Source: an uncultured Prevotellaceae bacterium (GTDB taxonomy: Bacteria > Bacteroidota > Bacteroidia > Bacteroidales > Bacteroidaceae). Taken from it: DNA of 64,000 nucleotides. The translations under genes were made by a program, and so were the position numbers. Below are positions 62,203 through 64,000 of this stretch, piece after piece (the first letter of the stretch is position 1; every line of letters starts with the position of its first letter). The notes beneath the pieces are model-generated. The model had not been told where the DNA came from. It saw only the letters and a program-made list of their open reading frames with translations, and searched no databases. The stretch lies in assembly GCA_902774795.1 (NCBI GenBank), contig CACYKA010000005.1:1-64000 (forward strand), in the 5' to 3' direction.

Positions 62203-62234
62203 AAAAAAGTCCGACTGAAAATTCTCAGCCGGAC
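62203..62234 (-). terminator. Terminator after the His-rich protein gene
   Basis: Minus-strand stem GTCCGGCTGA (62234-62225) / TCAGTCGGAC (62218-62209), one G-T pair, followed by a T-run (A's 62203-62208 on plus). Confidence 0.85.
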
Positions 62235-62244
62235 CTAAAAACAT

Positions 62245-62709
62245 TTATCTGGAAGCTGCTGCAGCTATTGTGCCTCCGATGATTGCTCCTGCGAGGGCTC
62301 CTATTGAAATGGCAACTGGTGCAGGTGCTGGCTCAACGACTACCACAGGCGCTGGTGGCGGCGGAGGAGGGCAGGGGTAAGAATAAGCTACTGGCGCCAC
62401 TACGACTCTCTCGTGATACACGTGGTGTGGGTAAGGCCTGTGATACACGTGATGTGGGTGGGGCCTGTGATAAACAGGACGAGCCGGCTGATGGTGGATA
62501 ACCTCGTGGTGTATTACCTCGTGGCGAACGACGCCTCCATTGTGTCCGCGATTGATGTCGCGTGCATAATTATCATGATGACTGCTGTTGCCACGTGGGC
62601 TGTAAGACTCGATGCGTACATTATCGCGATGACCGCTGCGACGCTGTGCAAATGTGGTGCCTGTGCTAAGCATTGTGATAGCGATGAGGCTGAGTAACAT
62701 CTTTTTCAT
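62245..62709 (-). CDS. Exported His/Pro-rich protein
   Basis: 154 aa: signal peptide (MKKMLLSLIAITMLSTGTTFA), then a His-rich region with near-tandem units HEVIHHEVIHH and YHRPHPHHVYHRPYPHHVYH (about 63-98), a poly-proline run (about 112-119), Val/Ala/Pro repeats and a C-terminal glycine-zipper-like hydrophobic segment (GALAGAIIGGTIAAAA). Likely envelope-located and metal-binding (zinc, nickel or copper) from composition; no known family. Divergent from the Cys-rich gene. Confidence 0.7.
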   Translation of the reverse strand: MKKMLLSLIAITMLSTGTTFAQRRSGHRDNVRIESYSPRGNSSHHDNYARDINRGHNGGVVRHEVIHHEVIHHQPARPVYHRPHPHHVYHRPYPHHVYHERVVVAPVAYSYPCPPPPPPAPVVVVEPAPAPVAISIGALAGAIIGGTIAAAASR

Positions 62710-62820
62710 GACTAATCTCCTTTCTTTAATTTTATTGGAGTTGTATTTCTCCTTATTTATTATTAATTAATAATGTGTTAATGTTTAAAACTTTTCGATT
62801 TATCTTCTTGTTTTCGACTG

Positions 62821-62828
62821 CAAAGATA
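62821..62828 (-). promoter_or_regulatory. Likely -7 box of the His-rich gene
   Basis: TATCTTTG on the minus strand, preceded (18 bases) by TTCG. Leader of about 105 bases to the ATG at 62709. Confidence 0.5.
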
Positions 62829-62907
62829 CGGTAGAAATAAGAGATACGAAAGTTTTTTCTCCTACTTAGCAGGAGGAAAAACCTATAGAGAATAGGAAAA
62901 TCCCCAA

Positions 62908-62933
62908 GTAAACCTTTTTGTAAGCGTGTCGTC
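62908..62933 (+). promoter_or_regulatory. ECF-sigma-type promoter candidate for the Cys-rich gene
   Basis: No TAnnTTTG is found before this gene. Instead GTAAACC (62908-62914) and CGTC (62930-62933), 15 bases apart, resemble the AAC / CGTC pattern of extracytoplasmic-function sigma factors. It lies 44 bases before the ATG. Confidence 0.45.
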
Positions 62934-62977
62934 ATATAAGTGATTACAAACATAAAACTAAACTAAATTAAGGAAAA

Positions 62978-63550
62978 ATGAAAAAGTTTATCATTGCACT
63001 GATGTGCGCAACAGTAAGTGTTGCAGCAGTGGCTCAGCCACAGAAAGAAAACCAGAAATGTGACAAACCAATGTGTTGCCAGGAAAATAAAGCTTGTTGT
63101 CAGGAAGGTAAGGCTTGCTGTATGCAGATGGGTTGTCAGGATATGTGTTGCGGTATTGACTCCACAACCATGAAGACGGTAATGGAGCTCAAGAAGAAAT
63201 ATCGCGAGAACTACCGCAAGGAGCTGCGTCAGACTCTGGGTGACGAGAAATACATTCAGTATCTGGAGTATCAGGTTGCCAAGAAACACCACAAGGCTAT
63301 GCGCAAGGCCATGAAGGGCAAGCGCAAAGGTATGCGCAGAGGCATGGGACCTCAGAGAGGCGGCCAGTGGGGAATGCCTGGTCAGCAAAGAATGATGCGC
63401 CCTGGATTCCAAGGACGCGGACATGGTAATGGTCAGAAGTTCGAAGGCGGAGTGAAAAAGGATGACTTTAAGGGAAATAAAGACAAGGATAAGAACAAAG
63501 ACAAGAATAAAGATAAGAAAAAGGATAACAAGAAGGATAACAAAAAGTAG
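62978..63550 (+). CDS. Exported Cys-rich, Lys-rich-tailed protein
   Basis: 190 aa. Signal peptide (MKKFIIALMCATVSVAAVAQ); residues about 28-60 are Cys-rich with repeated CC pairs (CDKPMCCQENKACCQEGKAC and more); about 65-105 is a charged helix (MELKKKYRENYRKELRQTLG) recalling Spy/CpxP-type chaperones; then Gly/Met/Arg-rich, and a KDK/KNK tail (about 165-190). Probably a periplasmic metal-binding or stress protein; Spy-like relation is tentative. Its promoter looks ECF-type. Confidence 0.65.
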   Translation: MKKFIIALMCATVSVAAVAQPQKENQKCDKPMCCQENKACCQEGKACCMQMGCQDMCCGIDSTTMKTVMELKKKYRENYRKELRQTLGDEKYIQYLEYQVAKKHHKAMRKAMKGKRKGMRRGMGPQRGGQWGMPGQQRMMRPGFQGRGHGNGQKFEGGVKKDDFKGNKDKDKNKDKNKDKKKDNKKDNKK

Positions 63551-63602
63551 TAGGTTGTAGCAGTTAATAATATTAGGTAATAGCCAGATAAGCGTAAGAA
63601 GA

Positions 63603-63631
63603 AGGAGGATGTGATTTTGTCACATCCTCCT
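63603..63631. terminator. Strong hairpin between convergent genes
   Basis: Perfect 12-bp stem AGGAGGATGTGA (63603-63614) / TCACATCCTCCT (63620-63631), 5-base loop TTTTG. T-run weak (TAATTATTTATTG), but position between the convergent Cys-rich and FNT genes supports a terminator. Confidence 0.65.
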
Positions 63632-63652
63632 AATTATTTATTGCTTTTGTTT

Positions 63653-64000
63653 TTACTTGATTATTGCGCGGTATAGGTTGCAGCCGATGAAGTTGCCGAT
63701 GACGATGCTGACGTAGAAAATCAGCACTTCTGCTGCGTGGTCTATAAGATAAGGTACGGGCACGCACATGTAATAGAAGGCGTCAGCAACACAGTGGGGA
63801 AAGCCACAGGTGATGAAGAGCGGTACGCCGAATAGCAGGGGCAGATTCTGCTGCTTCCTGCCGAAGGTGACGGCTGTTGTCATGATAAATCCGCAACCTA
63901 TAGCGAGTACGCCTCCCTTGAACGGTCCTGTTGCCAGACGGGCTGACAGAATACCTTCTGCCGTCTCCTGCAGCGGCATGGGTGAACAGCGTGCAATGAG
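63653..64000 (-). CDS. Formate/nitrite transporter family protein, C-terminal part
   Basis: The frame is open to the window edge (64000), so the start lies outside. Visible are about 115 residues with three TM segments and the FNT family segments VAVTFGR-like ITTAVTFGR (before a loop), FGVPLFITCGFPHCVADAFY (family GFEHSVANMFF) and VSIVIGNFIGCNLYR (family GNIIGG). An inner-membrane pentameric channel for small monocarboxylates or nitrite; substrate not assignable. Confidence 0.8.
   Translation of the reverse strand, partial: LIARCSPMPLQETAEGILSARLATGPFKGGVLAIGCGFIMTTAVTFGRKQQNLPLLFGVPLFITCGFPHCVADAFYYMCVPVPYLIDHAAEVLIFYVSIVIGNFIGCNLYRAIIK

Overview
The window is chromosomal DNA of a Bacteroidales bacterium, most likely a Prevotella-type organism. 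Evidence: promoters follow the Bacteroidetes -33 TTTG / -7 TAnnTTTG pattern, most genes have A-rich leaders instead of Shine-Dalgarno sites, the spc-alpha ribosomal operon has the Bacteroidetes order (secY-map-infA-rpmJ, no adk), and BspA-like/LamG surface proteins and an ExbB-ExbD-ExbD-TonB-PstS-like-TPR cluster are present.

Layout. 1-10 kb: the 3' part of the S10/spc/alpha ribosomal cluster (rpsQ end to rplQ), with an internal promoter before rpsM and a terminator after rplQ. 10-14.3 kb (minus): a Na/Pi cotransporter, purN, and a lytTR-PBP pair (stand-alone LytTR regulator followed by a short, motif-complete penicillin-binding transpeptidase). 14.4-21.2 kb (minus): an AT-rich island with two WG-repeat proteins, a caspase-fold-like protein with a His/Cys dyad, an ADP-ribosyltransferase-like protein, a beta-rich protein and two small ORFs. 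21.2-22.1 kb: a gene-free repeat island. 22.1-38 kb: a surface locus with a 3299-aa LamG protein, an orphan 7TM protein, a 1228-aa BspA/CUB-like protein and a 61-aa peptide, all minus, facing a membrane-anchored AraC regulator across a large palindromic operator. 38-48 kb: azlCD, a GH3 glucosidase, gluQ, cdd, a PAP2/beta-barrel fusion, a gate-domain transporter, a Fur-family regulator, a hypothetical gene and yraN. 48.2 kb: tRNA with anticodon CAT. 48.3-53.9 kb (minus): the TonB energising cluster. 54-62 kb: an aminotransferase, an lptF-like permease in an operon with a stand-alone purH transformylase domain, an NrdJ-tail protein, an HhH/outer-membrane protein and a DUF3089-like hydrolase. 62-64 kb: a divergent pair of exported His-rich and Cys-rich proteins, and a partial FNT transporter at the edge.

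Most notable points: (1) the WG/caspase-like island and the lytTR-PBP pair carry the same direct repeat (TTGTATGAAAT-like, period exactly 21 bp) upstream of their promoters, so they may form one regulon; (2) degenerate 7-nt periodic tracts begin at or within a few bases of stop codons at six places, and four-heptad versions lie in frame inside two genes; (3) a 17-bp perfect palindrome plus two further half-sites sits between the giant surface gene and the AraC regulator, and a paralogue of that regulator lacking its DNA-binding domain lies in the target operon. All functional calls come from reading the sequence by eye; no database search was run.
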